The notes: generated from the sequence alone by a model not told the origin. A stretch of DNA of 9,589 nt from CAYTES01 sp964436935 (GCA_964436935.1 CAYTES010000052.1:1-9589); one strand, 5' to 3'; counted from the first letter of the stretch, positions 1-6,660 are shown. Numbers and translations are program-made.

Positions 1-432
1 ATGCTCGGGATGGACGTGACCTTGGTGCACCCCAAGGGGTTTGAGTTGGATGAGGACGTGATGGCGTTGGCTCAAGAAAAAAGCCAACGGGCCGGAGGTT
101 TCTTGAGTCTGGCCCATGATCAAGCCGAGGCCTTCAAAGACGCGGAGGTGGTGGTGGCAAAAAGTTGGGCCTCACTCGCTTATTTTGGCCAATGGGAAAA
201 GGAGGCGGCCTATCGAAATCAATTTCACGACTGGACCGTGGATGAGTCCAAAATGTCGCTCACCGATAACGCCTTTTTCATGCACTGTCTCCCGGTGCGA
301 CGAAATGTGGTCGTGACCGATGCGGTTTTGGACAGCACTCAATCCTTGATTCTTCTCGAAGCGGAGAACCGCATGTGGGCACAAATGGCTTTACTTCATT
401 TCTTATTAACCAATGCTCCTCATGAAAATTAA
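1..432 (+). CDS. argF': N-acyl-L-ornithine carbamoyltransferase (AOTCase/SOTCase type), 3' part
   Basis: Transfers the carbamoyl group from carbamoyl phosphate to N-acetyl- or N-succinyl-ornithine, giving N-acylcitrulline, in the cytoplasm. Only the C-terminal 143 codons are present. The ATG at the window edge falls inside the expected fold (the GMDVTL strand of the ornithine-binding domain), so it is probably an internal Met and roughly half the protein (about 180 residues) lies upstream. Visible motifs, numbered from base 1, are AKSW (53-56), DExxM (81-85), HCLPVRRN (95-102) and EAENRM (120-125). HCLPVRRN together with AKSW separates the acyl-ornithine enzymes from ordinary ornithine carbamoyltransferase. 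The residues said to distinguish acetyl from succinyl substrates are in the missing N-terminal domain, so the acyl group is undetermined. The last 20 nt overlap the next gene, and the arginine genes downstream support the assignment. Confidence 0.9.
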   Translation: MLGMDVTLVHPKGFELDEDVMALAQEKSQRAGGFLSLAHDQAEAFKDAEVVVAKSWASLAYFGQWEKEAAYRNQFHDWTVDESKMSLTDNAFFMHCLPVRRNVVVTDAVLDSTQSLILLEAENRMWAQMALLHFLLTNAPHEN

Positions 433-1453
433 ATGCACCAAAATCGCTTCCGTGACCAAAAATGCTCATCTGCCTAGTGAGGTGAGCGTGACGTCGGATT
501 TTAAACCAGAAAGCGGCCTCCTTCTCGTCGTGGAAGTGTTGGAGGATAAGAAAATTTACAATCAGTTGGAGCTGGTGTCGGGTCGACTGTCCACACTGAA
601 AAAAGGCGATATTCTGGCTGTGGCTTTGGGAAATCGAAAAGCGTTAAAAGGGTTTGTGGGAAAAATTCCTGAACAGTTGGCCGTGGGCCATACGATTCAT
701 ATCCTCAATATCGGAGGGGTTGCCGGCATCTGCACCAGTGAAAACTTGAAAGAGGTCGGTCATGCGCTTTCGGTCAAAGTATTGGGGGCCATCACGGAGG
801 GCAAAAAAGTGTTGACTATCAAAGCGTTTAAAACCTTTGAGCCCCACTCCACACTCGCTTCAAAAATCCCACTGATTGTCGTGAGTGGAACCTGTATGAA
901 TGTGGGAAAAACTACAGTCGCCTGTGAAACCATTAAGGCACTTTCTCAAAAAGGGTTCACCGTGGCGGCGGCGAAACTCACCGGCATCGCGGCATTGAGA
1001 GACACGGAAAACATGAAAGATTATGGAGCCAGTTGGTCCGTTTCTTTTCTCGATGCGGGGTTCACCTCCACAGTTCAAAATGAGAGTGAAGGGGTCGCCA
1101 TCACCAAGGGCGCGATTGATCATCTTTCGCAGTATAAACCGGACGTGATCGTGATTGAATTTGGGGACGGAGTCTTCGGCGAGTACGGCGTGATGGAAAT
1201 TTTGAAAGATCCAGAGATTCAAAAAAATATGGGTGCCCACCTCGGCTGTGCGCACGATCCCATGGGCGCCACTAAATTAGCCGAAGTGTGTGAGCAAATC
1301 GGCGCTCCATTGACGTTGATTTCCGGTCCGGTTACGGACAACGAAGTGGGGGTGAATTTTATAAAAAAGTTTTTGAACCTTCCTGCCTTGAACGCGCTCA
1401 CTCAACCCCAAGATTTATTCAATCATCTTTCTTTACCATGTCTAAAACAATAA
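413..1453 (+). CDS. P-loop protein of unknown function, DUF1611/DgcN-like, inside the arginine operon
   Basis: Not one of the classical arginine enzymes. It is 346 aa and appears to have two parts. Residues about 35-125 are rich in beta strand and glycine (KKGDILAVALG, LNIGGVAG), suggesting a small beta-barrel. From about 152 there is a P-loop NTPase-like domain: strand PLIVVS, P-loop GTCMNVGKTT (159-168), an AAKLTG segment (187-191), a Walker-B-like strand DVIVIEFGDG (244-253) and CAHDP (279-283). The order of motifs recalls the DUF1611 family and, more loosely, BioD-like P-loop enzymes. The DUF1611 member DgcN is reported, from memory, as a D-glutamate N-acetyltransferase, so a role in making N-acylglutamate is possible but is inference. 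The gene overlaps argF' by 20 nt and argC by 16 nt, so co-translation is likely. An in-frame ATG at 422 is an alternative start. Neither start has a Shine-Dalgarno sequence; 413 was kept because an AT-rich stretch precedes it, as at other starts here. Confidence 0.85.
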   Translation: MLLMKIKCTKIASVTKNAHLPSEVSVTSDFKPESGLLLVVEVLEDKKIYNQLELVSGRLSTLKKGDILAVALGNRKALKGFVGKIPEQLAVGHTIHILNIGGVAGICTSENLKEVGHALSVKVLGAITEGKKVLTIKAFKTFEPHSTLASKIPLIVVSGTCMNVGKTTVACETIKALSQKGFTVAAAKLTGIAALRDTENMKDYGASWSVSFLDAGFTSTVQNESEGVAITKGAIDHLSQYKPDVIVIEFGDGVFGEYGVMEILKDPEIQKNMGAHLGCAHDPMGATKLAEVCEQIGAPLTLISGPVTDNEVGVNFIKKFLNLPALNALTQPQDLFNHLSLPCLKQ

Positions 1454-2394
1454 AAGTTTCGATTTTCGGTGCAGGCGGATATATTGGGCTGGAGTTGATC
1501 CGATTGATGCAAGGCCATCCTAGCATTGAGCTGATCAATGTTACCTCCGAAAACCATGCCGGCCAAAAATTGAATGAACTCTGGCCTCATTTAGCAAAGA
1601 GTTGCGAGCTGACACTCAGCAACGCGCCTTTAGAAAAAATCGCAAACGAGAGCGACTGTATTTTTCTCGCGTTGCCTCATTCCATCGCCACAAGCATCGT
1701 TCCTCAGCTCATTGGAAAAGCAAAACTCATTGATCTCTCCCAAGATTTTCGTGGCAAAGCGCCTTTTATTTATGGCGTGCCGGAATGGAATAAAAAGGAC
1801 ATTCAAGCGGCGCAAAATATTGCCAACCCGGGCTGTTTTGCCATCGGGATTGAGTTGGCGTTGCATCCGATTCGAGAATGGATCGAGCACGTCTCTGTTT
1901 TGGGAATCACCGGCTCTAGTGGCGCAGGCAAATTGCCTCAAGAGGATACCCACCATGCGCTCCGAAACCATAATCTCAAAAGTTACAAACTGGGTGAACA
2001 CCCCCACTACCCTGAAATCCTTCACGCCGTGGGTTTGCAAAAGGAACAACTGGTATTCATTCCGACCAAAGGGCCTTACAGTCGAGGAATTCACCTGACC
2101 GCGTTTTTGGAAATGAAAAAAGTTTTTTCACCGTATGAAATGAGCGAGTTTTTTCAAAAAGCGTATGACAACCAGCCGTTCATTCGATTGAAAAAAGAGG
2201 TGCAACTGGCTGAAGTAGTGGGCTCTAATTTTTGTGACATTTCGGTGCAGGAGATCCATGGGAAATTGGTCGTTCAGGCGGTTCTTGATAATTTGGTGAA
2301 GGGGGCGGCCGGCAATGCACTACAGAATTTCAATTTGATGTTCGGATTCGAAGAAAACCTAGGATTAAAACAGTTCACTCCGTTATTTCCTTAA
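1438..2394 (+). CDS. argC: N-acetyl(acyl)-gamma-glutamyl-phosphate reductase
   Basis: Reduces N-acyl-gamma-glutamyl phosphate to N-acylglutamate semialdehyde with NADPH, the third step of arginine synthesis. It is 318 aa, within the usual ArgC range. The N-terminal Rossmann motif GAGGYIG is at 11-17, ALPH at 78-81, and the active-site cysteine is C133 in NPGCF. SGAGK (161-165), RNHN plus a His-rich HPHYPEI (176-194), a P..RGIH segment (213-219) and a C-terminal VLDNLVKGAAGNALQN (282-297) complete the dehydrogenase-dimerisation domain. The RN-N...YK...H-H..EI pattern resembles the Bacteroidota-type reductase rather than the E. coli form. The ATG lies 16 nt inside the previous gene and has no Shine-Dalgarno sequence, so translational coupling is likely. 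LysY of the LysW pathway is an alternative, but no LysW carrier gene is present. Confidence 0.95.
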   Translation: MSKTIKVSIFGAGGYIGLELIRLMQGHPSIELINVTSENHAGQKLNELWPHLAKSCELTLSNAPLEKIANESDCIFLALPHSIATSIVPQLIGKAKLIDLSQDFRGKAPFIYGVPEWNKKDIQAAQNIANPGCFAIGIELALHPIREWIEHVSVLGITGSSGAGKLPQEDTHHALRNHNLKSYKLGEHPHYPEILHAVGLQKEQLVFIPTKGPYSRGIHLTAFLEMKKVFSPYEMSEFFQKAYDNQPFIRLKKEVQLAEVVGSNFCDISVQEIHGKLVVQAVLDNLVKGAAGNALQNFNLMFGFEENLGLKQFTPLFP

Positions 2395-2404
2395 TTTTTT
2401 TAGT

Positions 2405-3568
2405 ATGAATTTAATTTCTAGTGCTCAACAATCTTTGGTGCAAACCTATAAAAGAGTCCCGATGGAAATCGTCAAAGGGCAGGGATCTTTTGTGTGGGAC
2501 AAGTACGGTAAAAAATATCTGGATTTTTATGGAGGCCATGCCGTGGCTTTGGTGGGGCACTGCCCACCGACCGTAGTGAAAGCCATTCAGAAACAGATCG
2601 AAAAACTACTGTTCTATTCGAATGTTTTTTATACCGCTCCGGCCATCACATTGGCCCAAAAACTAATTCACACCTTAAGCCCCGAAAAGTATAAAGTCTA
2701 TTTTACCAATTCGGGATCCGAGGCCAATGAAACCGCCATCAAAATGGCACGAAAATACACACAGAAAAAGCACCTCATTTCGTTTAAAAATTCATTTCAT
2801 GGACGATCGATCACCGCGTTAGGCGTCACCGGAATAGACTCGTATCATCAATTTTCACCGAATTTAGATGAGCACACGAGCTTTGCGGAGTTGGGAAACA
2901 TCGAAAGCGTCAAAAAGTTAATCACAGACAATACGGCCGCCGTGATTTGCGAGCCCATCCAAAGTTTGGGCGGCGTTAAAATGGCGGACGCAAAATTCTA
3001 CAAAGCTTTGGCGAAGCTATGCCAGGAAAAGAACATAAGCCTGATTGTGGACGAAGTGCAGACCGGTTTGGGTAGAACCGGAACCTTTTGGTTCTCTCAA
3101 CAGGTGGAGATTCAGCCCGACTTCCTCATCACCGCCAAAGGCATTGCTTCAGGGTTGCCGCTGTCGTGTGTATTGGTCAAAGAAAAGATCAGTGAAACCA
3201 TAAAAATGGGAGAACATGCCACCACCTTTGGAGGAGGGCCGGTGCCCTGTGTTGCCGCCTTGGCGACACTCAAGGTGATTTTAAAAAAGGGGTTTCTCGA
3301 AAATGTAAAAACGAAAGCAAGTTATTTAAAAGCTCAATTGTCAGAAATGAAAGAGATTGAAAAGGTTTTGGGGCAAGGGTTTTTGCTTGGAGTCCAATTC
3401 AAGAAAAGTTACCCCGAGCTGGCCAAAAATGGTTTAAAAAATGGACTGATCGTCGGAGAATCTTCAGATCCCAGTCTCATTCGACTTTTGCCACCCTTAA
3501 CGACCACGAAAAAAGAAATCGATCTTTTCATCACGCTTTTAAAATCCACGTTAAACCACGAAAAATGA
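2405..3568 (+). CDS. argD: Acetylornithine (or succinylornithine) aminotransferase
   Basis: PLP-dependent class III aminotransferase that converts N-acylglutamate semialdehyde plus glutamate to N-acylornithine and 2-oxoglutarate. It is 387 aa, about normal length. Motifs in order are YGGHAVALVGH (42-52), FYSN (70-73), the PLP phosphate-binding NSGSEANE (102-109), FHGRS (131-135), DEVQTGLGRTG (216-226, with the Asp that binds the PLP ring nitrogen), the Schiff-base lysine K245 in TAKG, and HATTFGG (271-277). YGGHAV and FYSN match Bacteroidota-type ArgD. It lies 10 nt after argC and overlaps argB by 4 nt (ATGA). The start is preceded by AT-rich sequence rather than a Shine-Dalgarno. Other class III aminotransferases are possible in principle, but the operon makes ArgD clear. 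Confidence 0.95.
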   Translation: MNLISSAQQSLVQTYKRVPMEIVKGQGSFVWDKYGKKYLDFYGGHAVALVGHCPPTVVKAIQKQIEKLLFYSNVFYTAPAITLAQKLIHTLSPEKYKVYFTNSGSEANETAIKMARKYTQKKHLISFKNSFHGRSITALGVTGIDSYHQFSPNLDEHTSFAELGNIESVKKLITDNTAAVICEPIQSLGGVKMADAKFYKALAKLCQEKNISLIVDEVQTGLGRTGTFWFSQQVEIQPDFLITAKGIASGLPLSCVLVKEKISETIKMGEHATTFGGGPVPCVAALATLKVILKKGFLENVKTKASYLKAQLSEMKEIEKVLGQGFLLGVQFKKSYPELAKNGLKNGLIVGESSDPSLIRLLPPLTTTKKEIDLFITLLKSTLNHEK

Positions 3569-4392
3569 TTAAAATACATTCTAAAAAAGAAGATTACTTG
3601 CAGGAGTTTAGAAGCAAAATTTTTGTAGTAAAAATAGGAGGAGAGGTGATCGCTCAAAGCCAAACGCTCGAGACTATTCTGGTCGATATTCAGGAGCTTT
3701 TAAAAGAAGGCATTCAGATCATCTTGGTGCACGGGGGAGGCCCTCAAGCCGATGAAATTTCCAAGCAATGGGGCCACACTCCGCAAAAAAAGGAAGGTCG
3801 ACGGATCACCACCCAAAGAGATCTAGATGTCATCAAGATGCTGTACGGGGGGACCTTGAATTTGGACATTTTGAGCTTACTAAAAAAAATCGGTGGAAAA
3901 GGCATGAGGGTGAGTGGACTCGACGGCGATCTTTTTGAGGTGAAATTAAGGGATAAAACGGAATTTGATTACGGTTATGTCGGAGATATTGTTCAAGTTG
4001 ACGCTTCGATTCTTCATCGAGTCCTGGAGGCGGGGTGTTTGCCGGTTGTTTCCCCCCTTGGAGTCACGGAGGAAGGCACCATTGTGAACATCAATGCGGA
4101 CACGATTGCGATGGAATTGGCGGTCGCGCTCAAGGCGGAAAAATTGATTTTTTTTACGAATAGAGAGGGGATTTATCATCACCATCGACTGTGTCGAACC
4201 TTAACAACGGAAAAGGCGGACACCTTGATCGCAAAAAAAGTGATTGTCGGAGGCATGAAAGTGAAGGTCGAAAATGGACTCAAGGCGCTTCAAGATGGAG
4301 TTCAAAAAGTACACATCATCAATGGGCTTTCCCCACACAGTCTTTTGAAGGAAGTGCTAACGCAAAAAGGCGTGGGAACCATGCTCATTTAA
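3565..4392 (+). CDS. argB: Acetylglutamate (acylglutamate) kinase
   Basis: Phosphorylates the gamma-carboxylate of N-acylglutamate with ATP, usually the controlled step of the pathway. It is 275 aa of the amino acid kinase fold. Visible motifs are VVKIGGE (21-27, with K23 as the phosphate-stabilising lysine), HGGGPQ (56-61), GRRIT (78-82, a substrate arginine), a glycine-rich GGKGMRVSGLDG (110-121), DYGYVGD (135-141), NINADTIA (175-182) and GGMKVKV (229-235). The length rules out fusion to a GNAT acylglutamate synthase domain as in Xanthomonas ArgB. The usual TD..GV segment reads TNREGIY (198-204). About 18 residues precede the first strand and look helical (DYLQEFRSK), which recalls a shortened version of the N-terminal helix of arginine-inhibited kinases. 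The start overlaps the argD stop as ATGA, so translation is probably coupled. Confidence 0.95.
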   Translation: MIKIHSKKEDYLQEFRSKIFVVKIGGEVIAQSQTLETILVDIQELLKEGIQIILVHGGGPQADEISKQWGHTPQKKEGRRITTQRDLDVIKMLYGGTLNLDILSLLKKIGGKGMRVSGLDGDLFEVKLRDKTEFDYGYVGDIVQVDASILHRVLEAGCLPVVSPLGVTEEGTIVNINADTIAMELAVALKAEKLIFFTNREGIYHHHRLCRTLTTEKADTLIAKKVIVGGMKVKVENGLKALQDGVQKVHIINGLSPHSLLKEVLTQKGVGTMLI

Positions 4393-4409
4393 TCTATTAA
4401 TTTTTACTC

Positions 4410-5282
4410 ATGAAAACTATTTTACCTCCTTATGCCGACAGTTTTGGTGGAGTCACTCCAGGGCCGATGGTTCTAGTTGTTGGGGGAACCCACGGCGATG
4501 AACCCATGGGGGTGCAGGTCATTCACGCGCTTAAGGAGGAATTAAAAAACCAGGCCGTAGTGGGTGAAATCATTGTGATGATTGGCAATCCTGAAGCGGT
4601 TGAAAAGAAGGTGAGATTTGTGGACAGCGATCTCAATCGTTTCTTCGGAAACGAAGCCGCATTGAAAAATAAACCGCTTCAAGCCCGATTGAAAGAAGAG
4701 GTCAGAGCGCGGGAAATCATGCCGTTGTTGAAAAAGGTGGACTACCTGCTCGACATTCATTCTACCCTCAAGCCTTCGATCCCTTTTCTCTACATGGAAA
4801 ACACCAAAAAACATCGAAAGGCGGTTGAAGAATGGTCGGTTCCTTATATCATTTCACCTGACTACAACTTCACCAACCAAGCCTTTCGGTCGTGCATGGA
4901 CAATATAGTGGATGCTCACGGAGGAGTGGGAATCACCTATGAAACGGGATGGAATCAAGACAATTCTCATTTCGAAAGCGTGCTGTCGAACGTTAAAGCG
5001 TTTTTAAAACAAACAGGAGCGGCCTTTCATGATTTTAAATCCAATGAACTTCCCTCAGCTCCTCAATCACTTTTTATTTATAAAGAGTTGATCGCGCAAA
5101 CGAAAAAGTTTGTGTTTGAAAAAGATTTTAATAATTTTGCGTTTGTCTCGAAAGGGGAGGTGATTGCTCGCGATGGAACTCAATGCGTTTCAGTCGATCA
5201 AGATTCCTATTTTATTTTTCCAAAAATGAACATTAAACAAGGAAAAACCGCCACCTACTTGGCGAGAACAATTAACAATTAA
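4410..5282 (+). CDS. Zinc-dependent N-acyl amino acid deacylase, AstE/aspartoacylase family; probable N-acylcitrulline deacylase
   Basis: It is 290 aa, an M14-like amidohydrolase related to succinylglutamate desuccinylase and aspartoacylase. The zinc site reads GGTHGDEP, giving H28 and E31, with the third ligand H117 in DIHST. DLNRFF (74-79) supplies the substrate-carboxylate Asn/Arg pair, and E178 in YETG is the expected catalytic acid/base. All key residues are present. After about residue 210 comes a beta-rich C-terminal domain typical of this family. Set between argB and argH in an operon with an acylornithine carbamoyltransferase, it most likely removes the acetyl or succinyl group from N-acylcitrulline to release citrulline, the job done by an M20 ArgE-like enzyme elsewhere. 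The function is inferred from family and context; the acyl group is unknown. The coding end runs into a 7-bp tandem repeat. No Shine-Dalgarno sequence precedes the ATG. Confidence 0.85.
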   Translation: MKTILPPYADSFGGVTPGPMVLVVGGTHGDEPMGVQVIHALKEELKNQAVVGEIIVMIGNPEAVEKKVRFVDSDLNRFFGNEAALKNKPLQARLKEEVRAREIMPLLKKVDYLLDIHSTLKPSIPFLYMENTKKHRKAVEEWSVPYIISPDYNFTNQAFRSCMDNIVDAHGGVGITYETGWNQDNSHFESVLSNVKAFLKQTGAAFHDFKSNELPSAPQSLFIYKELIAQTKKFVFEKDFNNFAFVSKGEVIARDGTQCVSVDQDSYFIFPKMNIKQGKTATYLARTINN

Positions 5283-5293
5283 CAATTAACAAA
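5267..5293. repeat. Three tandem copies of AACAATT plus a partial fourth
   Basis: The 7-bp unit AACAATT occurs perfectly at 5267-5273, 5274-5280 and 5281-5287, followed by AACAAA (5288-5293). The array spans the stop codon of the deacylase gene (TAA at 5280-5282) and ends 6 nt before the argH ATG. Because 7 is not a multiple of 3, gain or loss of a unit would alter only the last residues of the deacylase but would change the spacing to argH. Confidence 0.9.
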
Positions 5294-5299
5294 ACACCC

Positions 5300-6610
5300 A
5301 TGACAACTCTATGGAAAAAATCCGGTCCGTCACAACATCCTGCCGTTTCCAACTACATTATTTCACCGGAGTGCGCTGAAGACAAACTGCTCTTGGAGTA
5401 CGATCTTCAGGCGTCACTCGCTCATTCCCAAATGTTGCATCATGTGGGTTTGATCAACGCAAAAGAGCTCAAACTACTGACGCAAGGCCTTAAAAAAATT
5501 CAGGAGCTCAACCACGATGGGAATTTCACGTGGGATCGGTCCGACGAAGATAGCCACACCGCGATCGAAAACCATTTGACCCACCACTATGGAGAAGTGG
5601 GAAAAAAGATTCACATGGGAAGATCTCGAAATGATCAAGTCTTGGTGATGACCCGTCTGTTTTCAAGGGGAAAAATCTCCACGATTCAAGGTATTTTGCT
5701 TTCCACGACCCACACCCTTTTACAGTTTGCAAAGCAACATGAATTCATTCCCATGCCCGGCTATACCCACACCCAACAGGCCATGCCTTCCAGCGTGGGC
5801 CAATGGGCCGGAAGTTTTGTGGAGTCCTTACTCGACGATTACGCCCTTCTTGAGTCGGCTCACTCCCTCAACGACCAAAACCCACTTGGCTCCGCGGCAG
5901 GATTCGGCACAAGTCTGCCTTTAGACCGGGACTTCACCACGCAAGCGTTGGGTTTCAAAAGAACTCAGATCAATGCGTTGTACTGCCAAAACAGTCGAGG
6001 AAAAATCGAAAGTTTTACGATCAGTGCGCTCTTCCAAGTCATGCTCACTTTGGGAAAAATCGCCAACGATCTCATTTGGTTCATGAGTAAAGAGTTCGAT
6101 TTTTTTACGTTAGATGCTGCTTTGACGACCGGGTCCAGCATCATGCCGCAAAAGAAAAATTTTGATATTTTGGAGGTGCTCAGGGCCAATGTGAGTAGCA
6201 TTTTTGCCAATCAGGTAGAGCTGCAAATGGTCGGACACAATCTGATTTCCGGCTACCATAAAGATTTAAAAATCACGAAAAAGGGTTTGATTGAATCCTT
6301 CAAGATTGTCGAGGAAAGTCTAAAAATGATCATCCTCGTGTTCCAACATTTGAAGCCGAATCCAGAAAAGCTCGAGCAGTCTTTCTCGGTCGAAATCTTT
6401 GCGACCGATCAAGTGAACGCCCTGGTGCAACAAGGGGTTCCGTTTCGGGCTGCCTATCAATCCGTGGCGGAGCAACTTCATACCCTGAAAAAGCCGGACA
6501 TCCTTGGAAATATAAGCTCGAAAAAACATGTGGGTGCCACAGGGAATCTTTGTTTAAAAAAATATGCGAGACAAATAAAGGAGTTGAAAATTCGGATCAA
6601 CCGTCTCTAG
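5300..6610 (+). CDS. argH: Argininosuccinate lyase
   Basis: Splits argininosuccinate into arginine and fumarate, the last step of the pathway. It is 436 aa of the fumarase/aspartase superfamily, slightly short of the common 450-470. The start LWKK matches the conserved LW near the N-terminus of the family. DSHTAIENHL (84-93), MGRSRNDQV (106-114), GYTHTQQAMPSS (154-165, with H157 as a conserved active-site histidine) and the mobile signature loop GSSIMPQKKN (278-287), which contains the catalytic serine, are all present. The loop continues FD where most members have PD. TDQVNALVQQGVPFRAAY (about 373-390) is the usual C-terminal segment, and AMPSS plus the QVN..V form recalls Bacteroidota-type ArgH. 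It is the last gene of the operon, ends with TAG, and is followed by a 100-nt gap. The substrate supplier ArgG is not in the window. Confidence 0.95.
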   Translation: MTTLWKKSGPSQHPAVSNYIISPECAEDKLLLEYDLQASLAHSQMLHHVGLINAKELKLLTQGLKKIQELNHDGNFTWDRSDEDSHTAIENHLTHHYGEVGKKIHMGRSRNDQVLVMTRLFSRGKISTIQGILLSTTHTLLQFAKQHEFIPMPGYTHTQQAMPSSVGQWAGSFVESLLDDYALLESAHSLNDQNPLGSAAGFGTSLPLDRDFTTQALGFKRTQINALYCQNSRGKIESFTISALFQVMLTLGKIANDLIWFMSKEFDFFTLDAALTTGSSIMPQKKNFDILEVLRANVSSIFANQVELQMVGHNLISGYHKDLKITKKGLIESFKIVEESLKMIILVFQHLKPNPEKLEQSFSVEIFATDQVNALVQQGVPFRAAYQSVAEQLHTLKKPDILGNISSKKHVGATGNLCLKKYARQIKELKIRINRL

Positions 6611-6634
6611 TGATGAACCCCCCGCATTAGTTTG

Positions 6635-6660
6635 CCAAAATCGCGGCCAAAGCGTTTTGG
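6635..6660 (+). other. Imperfect inverted repeat / RNA hairpin after argH
   Basis: CCAAAA-T-CGC (6635-6644) can pair with GCGTTTTGG (6652-6660) with one bulged T, making 9 base pairs around the 7-nt loop GGCCAAA. ACCCCC (6617-6622) could also pair with GGGGGT (6659-6664) as an outer stem. No T-run follows, so it is not a standard intrinsic terminator. It could be a weak or factor-assisted terminator, an mRNA 3'-end stabiliser or an operator; its role is unknown. Confidence 0.45.

Noticed and set aside
860..1255. 131-codon minus-strand ORF opposite the P-loop gene
   Set aside because: The plus-strand frame has clear motifs and operon overlaps. The antisense translation shows no recognisable domain and is best explained as a shadow.
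413..1453. Dethiobiotin synthetase or cobyrinic-type amidase assignment for the P-loop protein
   Set aside because: The P-loop resembles BioD superficially, but the extra N-terminal domain, the motif order (IEFGDG, CAHDP) and the arginine setting do not match a biotin or cobalamin gene.
1630..2094. 154-codon minus-strand ORF opposite argC
   Set aside because: It lies fully inside argC, whose conserved motifs account for the sequence. No start signal or domain was seen.
2395..2401. T7 run right after the argC stop, possible intrinsic terminator
   Set aside because: No GC-rich hairpin precedes it and argD starts 3 nt later. It more likely reflects the AT-rich leader seen before other starts.
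1438..4392. Possible LysW-type lysine or arginine pathway (LysY/LysZ-like genes)
   Set aside because: No LysW-like acidic carrier or LysX/ArgX ligase gene is visible, while ArgF' and ArgH are present. The acyl-glutamate arginine route fits better.
3565..4392. Fused ArgB-ArgA (kinase plus GNAT synthase) as in Xanthomonas
   Set aside because: The protein is 275 aa, just one amino acid kinase domain, with no C-terminal GNAT extension.
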